From positions 1-64,000 of the forward strand of contig NZ_SSNI01000010.1 of NCBI RefSeq assembly GCF_010015475.1: a DNA stretch of 64,000 nucleotides, in the 5' to 3' direction. How positions within the stretch are numbered: position 1 is the first letter of the stretch; each line of letters opens with the position of its first letter. The notes below the pieces were generated by a model. That model was not told where the DNA came from. It saw nothing but the letters and a program-made list of their open reading frames with translations, and did not search any database. Shown one piece after another: positions 16,963 through 25,650 of the stretch. Both the position numbers and the translations under genes were made by a program. The DNA comes from Pontibacter pamirensis. Lineage in GTDB: Bacteria > Bacteroidota > Bacteroidia > Cytophagales > Hymenobacteraceae.

Positions 16963-19900
16963 TTAGAATTTTACATTAACACCAAACTGATAAACAATAG
17001 AACTCACACCTGTATTGTTAAGCGAACCGTTTGTGCTGTTCGTAACCTGCGTCGTTGTCAAGTCCAGACCATTGGCAGTCTCAGGATCAAAGCCATCATA
17101 ATCTGTGAATATGAATGGGTTCAGCACGTTAGCATACACTCTCAGGCCCTTCAGTTTCACCCGCTCTATTAAACCTTGTCCGAAGCTGTACCCCAGTGAA
17201 ATGTTTTGCACTTTCACGAAAGAGGCATCCTTGAAGTAGCCTACCTGTGACCAATAGTCTCCGGGGCGACCAGGCAGTGGATACTCGTTCGACACACGTG
17301 TTGGTGTCACATCGTTAGGTGACATGTAATAGTTAACATCCAGCTTCGATCTGCCTCTGTCGGCCATGTTGGTGAACTCTGCGTGGAAAGGGCTGTATAC
17401 CTGCTGGCCTTGTCTTGCAAACAAGGCGGCTGACAGATCAAAGTTCATAAAATTGAGTTGTGTGGAGAAACCTCCAATCCATTTCGGGTCTTTCTGACCG
17501 ATAACAGCTCTGTCGTTGTTGTTGATCAGGTCGTTGCCATCCAGATCCTGTACTTTTGCCTGACCCGGGATCTGCTTGTATACCTGAGCACGGTCTCTTT
17601 CATCTTCCTGCCAAATGCCGTCAAACACATAGGTGTAGTTTACATTAATTGGCTGCCCGATAAACCAGGCGTTACCCGGCATGTCTTCCTGGCCGTTGAT
17701 GAGCTCCACAATCTCATTTTTGTTTCTGGAGAAGTTGAAAGTGGTGCTCCAGGTTAAGTTGTTTGTAGCTACGTTAACGGTGCGAAGCGACAGTTCAACG
17801 CCTCTGTTTCTTACAGAAGCCACGTTGTCTACAACTGCCTGCCACCCGTTCTCCATGGCTACCTCACGACCTAATATCAGTCCCTCAGACAGCTTGTTGT
17901 AAACATCGACAGTACCTGAAATGCGGTTACCCCACAACCCATAATCCAATCCCACATTGTACTCCCGGGTATTTTCCCAGGTAAGATTCGGGTTCGGAAG
18001 CCTGTTTGGAGCATAGCCCAATGCCAGCGTACCGCCCCAGTCATAAAAGGAAGGGCTGCTGAGGTTCATTTGGGTTCCATAAGGACTGACATTATTGTTG
18101 TTACCAGAATAACCTATACTGAATCTGGCTTTCAACTCAGACACAAAGGTTAAATCACGCATAAAGGCTTCTTCAGATACGCGCCAGCCAAAGGCAGCAG
18201 AAGGGAAAGAGGCCCACTTATTTCCTGGAGAAAGTTTAGAAGAACCATCCCATCTGGAGGCCAGTGTAATAAGATACCTGTCTTTGAAAGAATAATTTAA
18301 CCTGGTCATGAAAGACAGGATAGAAAATTCGGAATAACCAGTGGCGGTACGCTCCCGGTTGGAAGCAGTCTCAAAATTATAGAAAGACGAGTTAAACGGC
18401 AGGTTGGTCACACGGCTGAACAAAGATTCAGCACGGTCCTGCTGCATACTGTGCAGGCCGGTTAAGGTGAAGCGATGCTCCCCGATTTCCTTTCTTGCAG
18501 TAATCACGTTGTCCAGAATATAAGAGAAAGACTCTTGATTCAGCATTTCAGCAGCAGGCTGTAAACCACCTCTTGATTCGGTTTGGGAACCCCAGTAGCG
18601 TCCGTTTCGCTGAAAAGTAACGCGCGGTGAGAAAGTAGAACGCAGGTCGAGCCAGCTTACAGGTGAGTACTGCAGGTATAAGTTGCCTACTCCAAAATAA
18701 CGTCTTGTACTATTCTGAGAGTTTGCGTTATCAAGCAGCGGGTTCACAGAACTGGTCATACTGGTAACACTGGTTGTACCTGGCACTGGTATCTGGCCTG
18801 GTCTGAAGATTAGCTCTCCATTCTCATCGTAAGGCTTGAAGATGGGAGCCATACGGAAAGCATTTATCACGGCAAGGTCACTTCCGCGCTCATTCTCTGA
18901 GAGCGAAAAGTTAACGTTGGCACCGGCTGACCATTTCTCACTAATCCTGTGGTCTATGCTGGCTTTGAAATTATAACGCTCAAAGTAATCGTTTGTAAAG
19001 TTGCCTTTTTCGTTCTGATAACCTGCACCGATCACGTATTGCATGTTATCGCCGCTTAATCCAGAAATAGTGAGCCAATGATTATTCTGTGTACCTGTCT
19101 GAAGCACCTGGTCGCGCCAATTGGTGAAGTCTATTTCTGCAATGCGCCGGGCTACCTCCGGGTTCTCGGCCCCTCCTATTGTGCTTGGGTAATTACTGTT
19201 TCCTGCTAAAAGTTCAGGCACAATGTAAGCGTTCTGCCTGAATTCCCACCATTGGTCACCGTCCATGAAGTCAGGCATACGGGCTACCTGGCGCACACCT
19301 GTGTAACCGTCGTAAGAAACGGTCGTGCCCCCTTTTACCCCACTGCCTTGTTTCGTCGTTACTATAACAACACCATTCGAGCCGCGTGAGCCATAGATAG
19401 CTGTAGAGGCCGCATCTTTCAGCACGTCCATTTTGGCAATATCCTGCGGATTCAAAAAGTTAATATCCGGCACGATAACACCGTCCACTACAAAGAGTGG
19501 CTGTGCGTTCGCAAGTGAGTTCTGCCCACGTATCTGAATGTTGTAGTTTGAGCCTGCGCGGCCTGTGCCAGCGGAGATATCTACCCCCGCCACCTGGCCC
19601 TGCACACCCTGAAGCGGGTTTACGGTGCCACGCTCTGCGATAGCTTCCCCTGTCACGCTACCTACAGCCACTGAGACATCGGCTTTATTTTGTGTACCAT
19701 ACCCAACAACCACTACCTCCTCCAGCGCTTTGGAATCCGGAGCCAGCGACACGTTAACGGTTGAGCGGTTGTTCACCTGCACTTCCTGCGCCAGGTAGCC
19801 GATAAAGGAAAACACCAGCGTGGCATCTGATGTGGGTACCGATAGCGTATAGGCACCATCCACACCGGTGGCCGCCCCATTTGTGGTCCCCTTCACCAGC

Positions 19901-20046
19901 ACTGTAACACCGGGCAGGCCATCGCCATTTTCATCCGTTACTCTGCCGCTGACGGTGGCGCCTTGCGCCAGTACTGTTGCAACAGAGAATAACATAAGCA
20001 GGATAGTAAGCAAGTGCCTCCCGCTTCTAAGTAATGCTTGTCCCAT
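16963..20046 (-). CDS. SusC/RagA family TonB-dependent outer-membrane transporter (module 1)
   Basis: This is a 1027-residue pore that imports oligosaccharides using TonB energy. The start at MGQALLRSGRHLLTILLM gives a normal Sec signal; an open extension to 20136 is not signal-like. In order: a carboxypeptidase-D-like beta-sandwich (ATVSGRVTDENGDGLPGVTV), a TonB-box-like EEVVVVGYGTQ, the plug (PLQGVQGQVAGVDIS, DVLKDAASTAIYGSRGSNGVVIVTT) and a 22-strand barrel ending in an aromatic strand (VYQFGVNVKF). A LacI-type operator (20246-20257) lies about 200 bases upstream, which suggests control by the repressor at 34549. Confidence 0.95.
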   Translation of the reverse strand: MGQALLRSGRHLLTILLMLFSVATVLAQGATVSGRVTDENGDGLPGVTVLVKGTTNGAATGVDGAYTLSVPTSDATLVFSFIGYLAQEVQVNNRSTVNVSLAPDSKALEEVVVVGYGTQNKADVSVAVGSVTGEAIAERGTVNPLQGVQGQVAGVDISAGTGRAGSNYNIQIRGQNSLANAQPLFVVDGVIVPDINFLNPQDIAKMDVLKDAASTAIYGSRGSNGVVIVTTKQGSGVKGGTTVSYDGYTGVRQVARMPDFMDGDQWWEFRQNAYIVPELLAGNSNYPSTIGGAENPEVARRIAEIDFTNWRDQVLQTGTQNNHWLTISGLSGDNMQYVIGAGYQNEKGNFTNDYFERYNFKASIDHRISEKWSAGANVNFSLSENERGSDLAVINAFRMAPIFKPYDENGELIFRPGQIPVPGTTSVTSMTSSVNPLLDNANSQNSTRRYFGVGNLYLQYSPVSWLDLRSTFSPRVTFQRNGRYWGSQTESRGGLQPAAEMLNQESFSYILDNVITARKEIGEHRFTLTGLHSMQQDRAESLFSRVTNLPFNSSFYNFETASNRERTATGYSEFSILSFMTRLNYSFKDRYLITLASRWDGSSKLSPGNKWASFPSAAFGWRVSEEAFMRDLTFVSELKARFSIGYSGNNNNVSPYGTQMNLSSPSFYDWGGTLALGYAPNRLPNPNLTWENTREYNVGLDYGLWGNRISGTVDVYNKLSEGLILGREVAMENGWQAVVDNVASVRNRGVELSLRTVNVATNNLTWSTTFNFSRNKNEIVELINGQEDMPGNAWFIGQPINVNYTYVFDGIWQEDERDRAQVYKQIPGQAKVQDLDGNDLINNNDRAVIGQKDPKWIGGFSTQLNFMNFDLSAALFARQGQQVYSPFHAEFTNMADRGRSKLDVNYYMSPNDVTPTRVSNEYPLPGRPGDYWSQVGYFKDASFVKVQNISLGYSFGQGLIERVKLKGLRVYANVLNPFIFTDYDGFDPETANGLDLTTTQVTNSTNGSLNNTGVSSIVYQFGVNVKF

Positions 20047-20242
20047 AGATTTATAAATTAAAAAATGAATAATACACAGTTGGTTCTTCTTTTCTATGTA
20101 AGCTAATCTTGTTCTGCTGCTGCGGCACTGTTTCAATGCTACACCCTTTTCATGTCACGGGTAGGTGCGCAATCCTTTTCCCATCTTTTTGTTATTTACT
20201 GCTCATGTATTGATGTACAGACACTTAAAGCAACCTGTTTTA

Positions 20243-20260
20243 TGAGCAATCGATTGCACA
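20243..20260 (-). promoter_or_regulatory. Candidate LacI-family operator upstream of susC (module 1)
   Basis: The core gcaatcgattgc (20246-20257) is a perfect 12-base palindrome with the central CG typical of LacI-family operators. On the minus strand it is directly preceded by a TAAATTG element resembling the Bacteroidota -7 box (TAnnTTTG), so a bound repressor would block the promoter. Related sites are at 32637 and 32843. Confidence 0.6.
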
Positions 20261-20289
20261 ATTTAAGAAAAAAAATTCTTATTAATCAC

Positions 20290-21234
20290 TCACTCACCAT
20301 TTATCTTCCACCCATCACCCTGAGATAGTACCTGTTCGGCCTTATACTGCTTTGCTTCACGCGCTGTTAACTGCTTCGACCATGCTACTCTTGTCTTTGG
20401 CGATGCGCCGGGGCCTTTCGATTTATACTCCGCATACAGGGTTGTTTTCTGTGCTTCCGGCTTGTTCCAGTTATGCCAGCCTTCCGGCCTGATGTGGTCG
20501 CCGAGGGTAGTGTTAATGAAAACTGTTTTGGCGTAAGATCTCCAGGGGCGGCCCAGGTATACGTTGGGAGCTTCGTCAGAAGCGGTGATGGTGCAGTTCA
20601 GGAAAACAAAGCCATACTCCTGCCCCTGGGGTGTGGAGGCCGCTGTGATGTAAGAGTTCTTTTTGCAGTGGATGGTGCAGTTATCAAACACTGCCGTGGC
20701 AGGCCCGAAAATAAAGTCCGTGGTGCCTTCTATGTAACAGTCTTTATAGTACTGGCGGCTGTTATCTACACCGGCATACAGCGTGTCCTGGTTTCCGATG
20801 ATGCGGCAGTTCTCAAACACGCAGCGGTCAGCCTCCACGTGCAATGCCACGGCCTGCCCTACCGGGCCAGCCGTGTTTTCGAAAGTAATGTTCTTCGCCC
20901 TGAAGTCATTGCCCTGCACCAGCAGGGTATAGGAGGTAAAGGTGTTGATGTCGCCTTTCCCGGAGTAATCATCCCAACGGATGATCGTGTTGTCTTTGCT
21001 TTCACCGATAAAGGAGATGCTCGTTTTCCAGGAAGGCACCACAATTTTCTCGCGGTACACGCCATTCCGGATATAGATCTCCACACGCTCCAGCGGGAAA
21101 GCACGCACGGCATCTACGGCTGCCTGTATGCATACATAGTCACCGCTTCCGTCCTGCGCCACCACCAGCCGCATCTGTTGTGCCTGAACAGCAAATACGC
21201 TCAGAAAAAAAAGGAAGGTAGTTAGCAGCTTCAT
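20290..21234 (-). CDS. Pectin methylesterase (pectinesterase), CE8, copy 2
   Basis: This 314-residue secreted CE8 enzyme has a short Sec signal (about 3-18, VQA-QQ). Catalytic motifs: GQAVA (Gln127), GNQDTL (Asp150), TTDFIFG (Asp173), YLGRPW (Arg229, Trp231). Its start codon overlaps the stop of the upstream pectate lyase by 4 bases (ATGA), so the two are translationally coupled. That fits their work, since de-methylated galacturonan is the lyase's substrate. The 243 bases after it, before the module 1 susC, carry a LacI-type operator, so this gene is likely the last of the module 2 transcript. Confidence 0.95.
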   Translation of the reverse strand: MKLLTTFLFFLSVFAVQAQQMRLVVAQDGSGDYVCIQAAVDAVRAFPLERVEIYIRNGVYREKIVVPSWKTSISFIGESKDNTIIRWDDYSGKGDINTFTSYTLLVQGNDFRAKNITFENTAGPVGQAVALHVEADRCVFENCRIIGNQDTLYAGVDNSRQYYKDCYIEGTTDFIFGPATAVFDNCTIHCKKNSYITAASTPQGQEYGFVFLNCTITASDEAPNVYLGRPWRSYAKTVFINTTLGDHIRPEGWHNWNKPEAQKTTLYAEYKSKGPGASPKTRVAWSKQLTAREAKQYKAEQVLSQGDGWKINGE

Positions 21235-22649
21235 ATTTTCTCTTTCATACTAACCAGGCTATTCAGGTATACTTCAATGTTAGTATACTGCTTGTTTAAA
21301 GTATAGGCAGCGGCATCGGCAGCGCTGTTAGCGTTCAGCTTTTGCTTTCTTTCCCATTCGTCCGGCATGCCGTCTTCATCTTTGTCGGCCGGGGCAGGTG
21401 CTGTTTTCAGTTCCGGCCATCCGCCTACGTCCTGCTGCGAATCGATGATGCCGTTCATATTCTTACCGCTTGCCGGGTTGTTCTGCCGCACTTCCTGCAA
21501 GATGCGTTCGTCTACCTTGTCGCGTTTATAGCTTGCGCCCGCGTTCGCTAAGACCAGTTCATAAGCCTCTTTTGCAGCCTGGTTGGGTATGGCAGCTGTC
21601 TTAAACGGATTCGCAACCAAAGCAGAATCGGGATGGTCCATACTTACCCCCAATGCATTATACTGCGTCACCTCCGGGTTACCCTCCATCACGTTGCCAT
21701 TCATATAGAACTGTCCGTAAGGTGCGTATGGCTCCAGCATCCTGTCTTTCTTTGACTTTGGTGTGGCAGGGCCCGGCTTATAGTAGTTGTTCACCATGTT
21801 ATAGCGTCCCTTTTCACCGCCATACACGTTATTCCCGCCCCAGTTGTAAATCACGTTGTTCCGGAAATCCACCAATTCGTCCGCGGAATTTGCAGTTGTC
21901 TTCGATCCGCTAAAGCGCGGCATACGACTCATGTGGTTTGCTATCAGATTGTGATGAAACGAAGCACCAACTCCACCCCAGATGCCACCATAGCCATGGT
22001 CGCCTTTCGCGTGCACGGACTGGTTCAGACTCTCTGCAATAATACTCCACTGCAGGGTGAAATTCCTGTTGCCGTAAAAAGATGCGCTTTCATCCGTGGC
22101 CCAACCCATAGAGCAATGGTCTACGATAATGTTGCTTTTCCCCTTGTTTGCCCCCAAGGCATCGGCCTGCACGCCTGCTACATCGCCCATCCTGAAGCGG
22201 AGGTAACGCACAATCACGTTATCGGCTTTTATGTTCATCGGGTAATAGCGCAGTGTTATTCCGTAGCCGGGTGCCGACTGGCCTGCAAGGGTAATATCGC
22301 TGTTGTTTATATCCAGCGGCGAATCTAGATCGATGTAGCCTGACACAGCGAACACCACTATTCTCGGGCCTTTTTTCCGGATGGCTTCCCGAAGGCTGCC
22401 AGGGCCTTCATCGTTCAGGTTCGTGACCACCACCACTTGTCCGCCGCGGCCGCCTGTGGTGTACTTTCCAAAGCCTTCGGCACCAGGAAAAGCCAAAGGC
22501 TTTTCGCTTTCAGGCTCCTGTTTAACAGCTACAGTTGTTGGCTCCGCTGTAGTTGTACTGGCTGGTTGCTGCGTACAGGCAGAAGTGCCTAACAACTGCA
22601 AGCCCAAGCAAAATGTGGCAATTCGTGTAATGGTGTTCTTTGTATACAT
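21231..22649 (-). CDS. Pectate lyase, PL1 family, lipoprotein (copy 1)
   Basis: This 472-residue parallel beta-helix lyase cleaves de-esterified galacturonan by beta-elimination, giving unsaturated ends. The signal ends GTSAC (Cys25). The PL1 features are LAFPGAEGFGKYTTGGRGG (52-70), VVFAVSGYIDL, the calcium-region NIIVDHCSMGWATDES (173-188) and HHNLIANHMSRMPRFSG, in which Arg242/Arg245 lie in the conserved SRxPR segment that holds the catalytic arginine. The C-terminal part ends with DKDEDGMPDEWERKQ, an EF-hand-like calcium motif seen in this subfamily. It overlaps CE8 by 4 bases and follows the DUF4861 gene by 41 bases. Confidence 0.92.
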   Translation of the reverse strand: MYTKNTITRIATFCLGLQLLGTSACTQQPASTTTAEPTTVAVKQEPESEKPLAFPGAEGFGKYTTGGRGGQVVVVTNLNDEGPGSLREAIRKKGPRIVVFAVSGYIDLDSPLDINNSDITLAGQSAPGYGITLRYYPMNIKADNVIVRYLRFRMGDVAGVQADALGANKGKSNIIVDHCSMGWATDESASFYGNRNFTLQWSIIAESLNQSVHAKGDHGYGGIWGGVGASFHHNLIANHMSRMPRFSGSKTTANSADELVDFRNNVIYNWGGNNVYGGEKGRYNMVNNYYKPGPATPKSKKDRMLEPYAPYGQFYMNGNVMEGNPEVTQYNALGVSMDHPDSALVANPFKTAAIPNQAAKEAYELVLANAGASYKRDKVDERILQEVRQNNPASGKNMNGIIDSQQDVGGWPELKTAPAPADKDEDGMPDEWERKQKLNANSAADAAAYTLNKQYTNIEVYLNSLVSMKEKI

Positions 22650-22690
22650 TCTGTTTTTATCTGATTCAAGTTCAGCACGCAGCGTATGGT

Positions 22691-23974
22691 TTACAGCTTT
22701 GGCTTAGAGGTGAACTGTACCTGCACCGGATTTTCGAGTTCCTGTGCTGTTTTATTCAGGTATTTTATAAAATCTGCCTTTGTTTTTATTCCCTCCGGCT
22801 CCAGCTCCCAGGCTGCCAGAAAGTAATACTCCACTTTGTTTCCGGAAGGCTTTAGCTGTACCACATGGCTGAGCTCATCTTCTGTAATCTCCAGCAGGTC
22901 TTTCATGCGGAACAGCACAGCTATACCCAAGTTATCGCCTTCGCCGTTCAGGCTTTGTTTGCCATAGGTGGCGATATAGCCCCAGTGCTGGTCGTTGCCT
23001 GTTCTGGTCGTGAAGATTGCCCGTATGTCTTTAATCAGCCCTGTGCTCAGGTTCTGAGGCGCGCCTCCTTTCACTTCTACCTGGTGATGCGTCAGTCGGC
23101 TGCCTGCAGGTATGCTCAGCAGCGAGTTCACGTCCAGCTTCATGCCTGCTATTTTCCAGCCGTAGTAGTTTGTGCGGATGGAAGAGTATACATCGCCGTT
23201 TTCAGTGATCACGCTGATCATGCTGTCTGTTTCGGCCATGCGCTTTGCCTGTCCCTCGTGGAACATCGCCAGCGTACCGACACCCAAGGATTTGCCTACT
23301 TTCATCACATCCATGCCCCAGGGCTGCTCGTCGTGGTAGGAGTCGAAGCCGTCCTGCCCTACCTGCTGCAGCACCATGTCCTTTGTTTTCTTACCAAAAA
23401 CGTCAGTACCGTTGCGCCAGTCGAGGTAAAACCGGTAGCCTACTTTATCTGATTCCCAGCCGGGGCCTTCGTAGCGTATAAAATACGAGTGGTCGGTGTG
23501 CTCGTCCGGCACCCGGAGCGAATCTACATTCTGAAAGGTGCCACCAATGTATTTGTGGTTCTGAAATTCGCCGCCAACTTTGTGGGAGAGTTCCGCCTGT
23601 GTGCGTTTGGTGTAGTTGCGGGGTGCGGCGCCTGTTTGGTTATAGCGGATGGTCAGGCTGCGGGAGGCTTTCGGCTCCAGCCGGTCCAGCACCACCACAA
23701 TGCCCCTGTTCTCCGGGTCCTTCGTGTTATACTGGCTGGGGATTTCTTTTTTGTCATCCAGCACCACAAAAGCCTGTGGGTTGAAGTCCGGAGTACGCTT
23801 CCTTATGTCTTCTCCCTCCACTAAAACCATCACATCATCCCGCTGCTGGTTCAGCGGATTGGTGACCGTAATGGTGAAAGACTTCGGAAACTCTTTACTG
23901 AGGTTTTGCGCGTATACGCTTCCTGCACTTAGCAGCGAAAGCACCAGCAAGTGAAATATTACCCTTCCGTTCAT
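22691..23974 (-). CDS. DUF4861 family secreted protein
   Basis: This 427-residue protein has a Sec signal (about 5-22, VYA-QN). The body matches what I know as DUF4861: FTITVTNPLNQQRDDVMVLVEG near the start, GIVVVLDRLEP, HTDHSYFIRYEGPGWESDKVGYRFYLDWRNG in the middle with aromatic and acidic residues, DSYHDEQPWGMDVMKVG, and YYFLAAWELEPEG near the end. The fold is probably beta-rich. No reaction is established to my knowledge. It lies between two PL1 pectate lyases, 41 and 115 bases away, which argues for a direct role on unsaturated or acidic pectin fragments in the periplasm. Confidence 0.8.
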   Translation of the reverse strand: MNGRVIFHLLVLSLLSAGSVYAQNLSKEFPKSFTITVTNPLNQQRDDVMVLVEGEDIRKRTPDFNPQAFVVLDDKKEIPSQYNTKDPENRGIVVVLDRLEPKASRSLTIRYNQTGAAPRNYTKRTQAELSHKVGGEFQNHKYIGGTFQNVDSLRVPDEHTDHSYFIRYEGPGWESDKVGYRFYLDWRNGTDVFGKKTKDMVLQQVGQDGFDSYHDEQPWGMDVMKVGKSLGVGTLAMFHEGQAKRMAETDSMISVITENGDVYSSIRTNYYGWKIAGMKLDVNSLLSIPAGSRLTHHQVEVKGGAPQNLSTGLIKDIRAIFTTRTGNDQHWGYIATYGKQSLNGEGDNLGIAVLFRMKDLLEITEDELSHVVQLKPSGNKVEYYFLAAWELEPEGIKTKADFIKYLNKTAQELENPVQVQFTSKPKL

Positions 23975-24089
23975 GTTTCTTATCCTTTAAATATTACCTT
24001 CTTTCTCAATAGCAGCGGTTTATTGGCCAGACGCTCGCAGGAGCTGCGCACGCTGCGAGGTCTTAAGCCAGCTTTTATTTCTTCATTTG

Positions 24090-25586
24090 CTACTTCACCT
24101 GCGCCTCTGTAATGTCCTCTACCAGGCTGTTGATGTATACTTCAATGTTATCATAGGCTGTGCTCAGGCTTCTGCCATTTGCATTGGCTTTCGCCGGATC
24201 CAGCTTGTGTGCTTTCTCCCACTCATCCGGCATGCCATCGTTATCTGTGTCCTGAGGGGCAGGAGCCGATGCCAGTTCAGGCCACCCTCCCACATCCTGC
24301 TGGCTGTCGATGATGCCTTTGTCGCTACCGTTGGAGCCTGCTGAAGTATAGGAACCGCTGCGCACATTATCAATCACGCGGCTGTCTACGGCATCCCGGG
24401 TCAGCGATGCACCACCGTATGTCAGCACCCGCTCGTATGTCTCCTGCGCCGTATGCGTGGTGACATTGCTGTTGATGGGATGCGGCGCAGAAAGCCTCAT
24501 GGCAGCTTTGTCGGCTTCCGGAACCGTTCCATAACTGTTATGAAACTGGTTAAAGACACCGTAGGTCCAGTTATCGGTTGTTGCTCTCGTGCTGCCTTCC
24601 ACATAGTTTCCGTTGATGTAGAACTTGCCCCACGTATCGTACACTTCCGTACCGCTTGTTTTATTTTTGTCTATGGATAGTATGCGTTCCTTTTTAGTGG
24701 TTACAGGGCCTGGCTTATAGTAATTGTTCACCATGTTCACGTTCATGGCTTCTCCACCATAGGCGCTGTTGTTTCCCCAGTTGTAAATCACGTTGTTTCG
24801 TAAATCTACCAGGTCCGTCAGGGCAAAAGCTTTACCGGCTTCCTCACCCAACCTTGGATTCCGGCTGTCGTGGTGCGCCAGGAGGTTATGATGGAAAGAG
24901 GCGTTTTTCCCGCCCCAGATGCCGCCATACCCATGTGCTCCTTTGGCGTGCGCAGAGTTCCGGAGACTCTCCGAAATGATACTCCACTGCAAAGTAAAAT
25001 TCTCATTGCCGTAGAACGACACACACTCGTCTGTAGACCAACTCATAGAGCAATGGTCCACGATGATGTTCTTATGGAACCGTCCGCCAAGTGCATCTGC
25101 CTCCTGCTGTGCCTCGTCGCCCATCCTGAAACGCATAAAGCGAATAATAACATTGTGTGCATTTACAGTAACAGGATAATCTTTCAGGGTAATACCGTCG
25201 CCAGGTGCGGTCTGTCCGGCAATCGTAATGTCGCCGTTGTTGATGTTCAGGTTCGACTTCAACGCGATAGTACCTGACACCTCAAACACGATGATGCGTG
25301 CCCCGGCTGCAGTAATGGCCGCCCTTAGACTTCCCGCTCCGGCATCGTTCAGGTTAATCACTTTTATCACCTTCCCACCCCGGCCTCCTGTCGCATCCCT
25401 GCCAAAGCCTTCCGCACCCGGAAAGGCCAGCGGCTGCTCGTTTACCGGCACCGGGCCAGCCTCCTCCATAGGTTCCACCACCGGCGCAGGCTCATCTTTT
25501 TTGCTCTTACAATTTGCTAATGTAAAAGACAATGCTGCTCCAATCAGGAGAACGCTGCATTTCACTTTCAGGGAGGATATGCTCAT
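24090..25586 (-). CDS. Pectate lyase, PL1 family, lipoprotein (copy 2)
   Basis: This 498-residue PL1 beta-helix enzyme is closely related to the copy at 21231. The lipobox TLANC puts the lipid on Cys26. The following KSKKDEPAP contains a Lys-Asp-Glu cluster, resembling a surface-export signal that the other copy lacks. Motifs: LAFPGAEGFGRDATGGRGG (53-71), NIIVDHCSMSWSTDE (173-187), AHHDSRNPRLGE with Arg242 and Arg245, and TDNDGMPDEWEKAH near the end. It probably makes the first cuts in galacturonan at the cell surface. A perfect hairpin (25601-25633) separates it from the upstream lipoprotein gene. Confidence 0.92.
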   Translation of the reverse strand: MSISSLKVKCSVLLIGAALSFTLANCKSKKDEPAPVVEPMEEAGPVPVNEQPLAFPGAEGFGRDATGGRGGKVIKVINLNDAGAGSLRAAITAAGARIIVFEVSGTIALKSNLNINNGDITIAGQTAPGDGITLKDYPVTVNAHNVIIRFMRFRMGDEAQQEADALGGRFHKNIIVDHCSMSWSTDECVSFYGNENFTLQWSIISESLRNSAHAKGAHGYGGIWGGKNASFHHNLLAHHDSRNPRLGEEAGKAFALTDLVDLRNNVIYNWGNNSAYGGEAMNVNMVNNYYKPGPVTTKKERILSIDKNKTSGTEVYDTWGKFYINGNYVEGSTRATTDNWTYGVFNQFHNSYGTVPEADKAAMRLSAPHPINSNVTTHTAQETYERVLTYGGASLTRDAVDSRVIDNVRSGSYTSAGSNGSDKGIIDSQQDVGGWPELASAPAPQDTDNDGMPDEWEKAHKLDPAKANANGRSLSTAYDNIEVYINSLVEDITEAQVK

Positions 25587-25600
25587 AGCAGGAGTAAATT

Positions 25601-25633
25601 AACAAGGTGCAGTAGTTCAGGCTGCACCTTGTT
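25601..25633 (-). terminator. Perfect hairpin between the SusCD-lipoprotein trio and the lyase genes
   Basis: A 12-base perfect stem (25601-25612 with 25622-25633, aacaaggtgcag) and a 9-base loop lie in the 64-base gap before the pectate lyase gene. Reading leftward it is followed by ttaattt, a weak U-rich run. It could be a partial terminator that lowers lyase expression relative to the transporter genes, or a 3' stabilising stem. Confidence 0.55.
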
Positions 25634-25650
25634 TTCATGTGGTTTAACTG

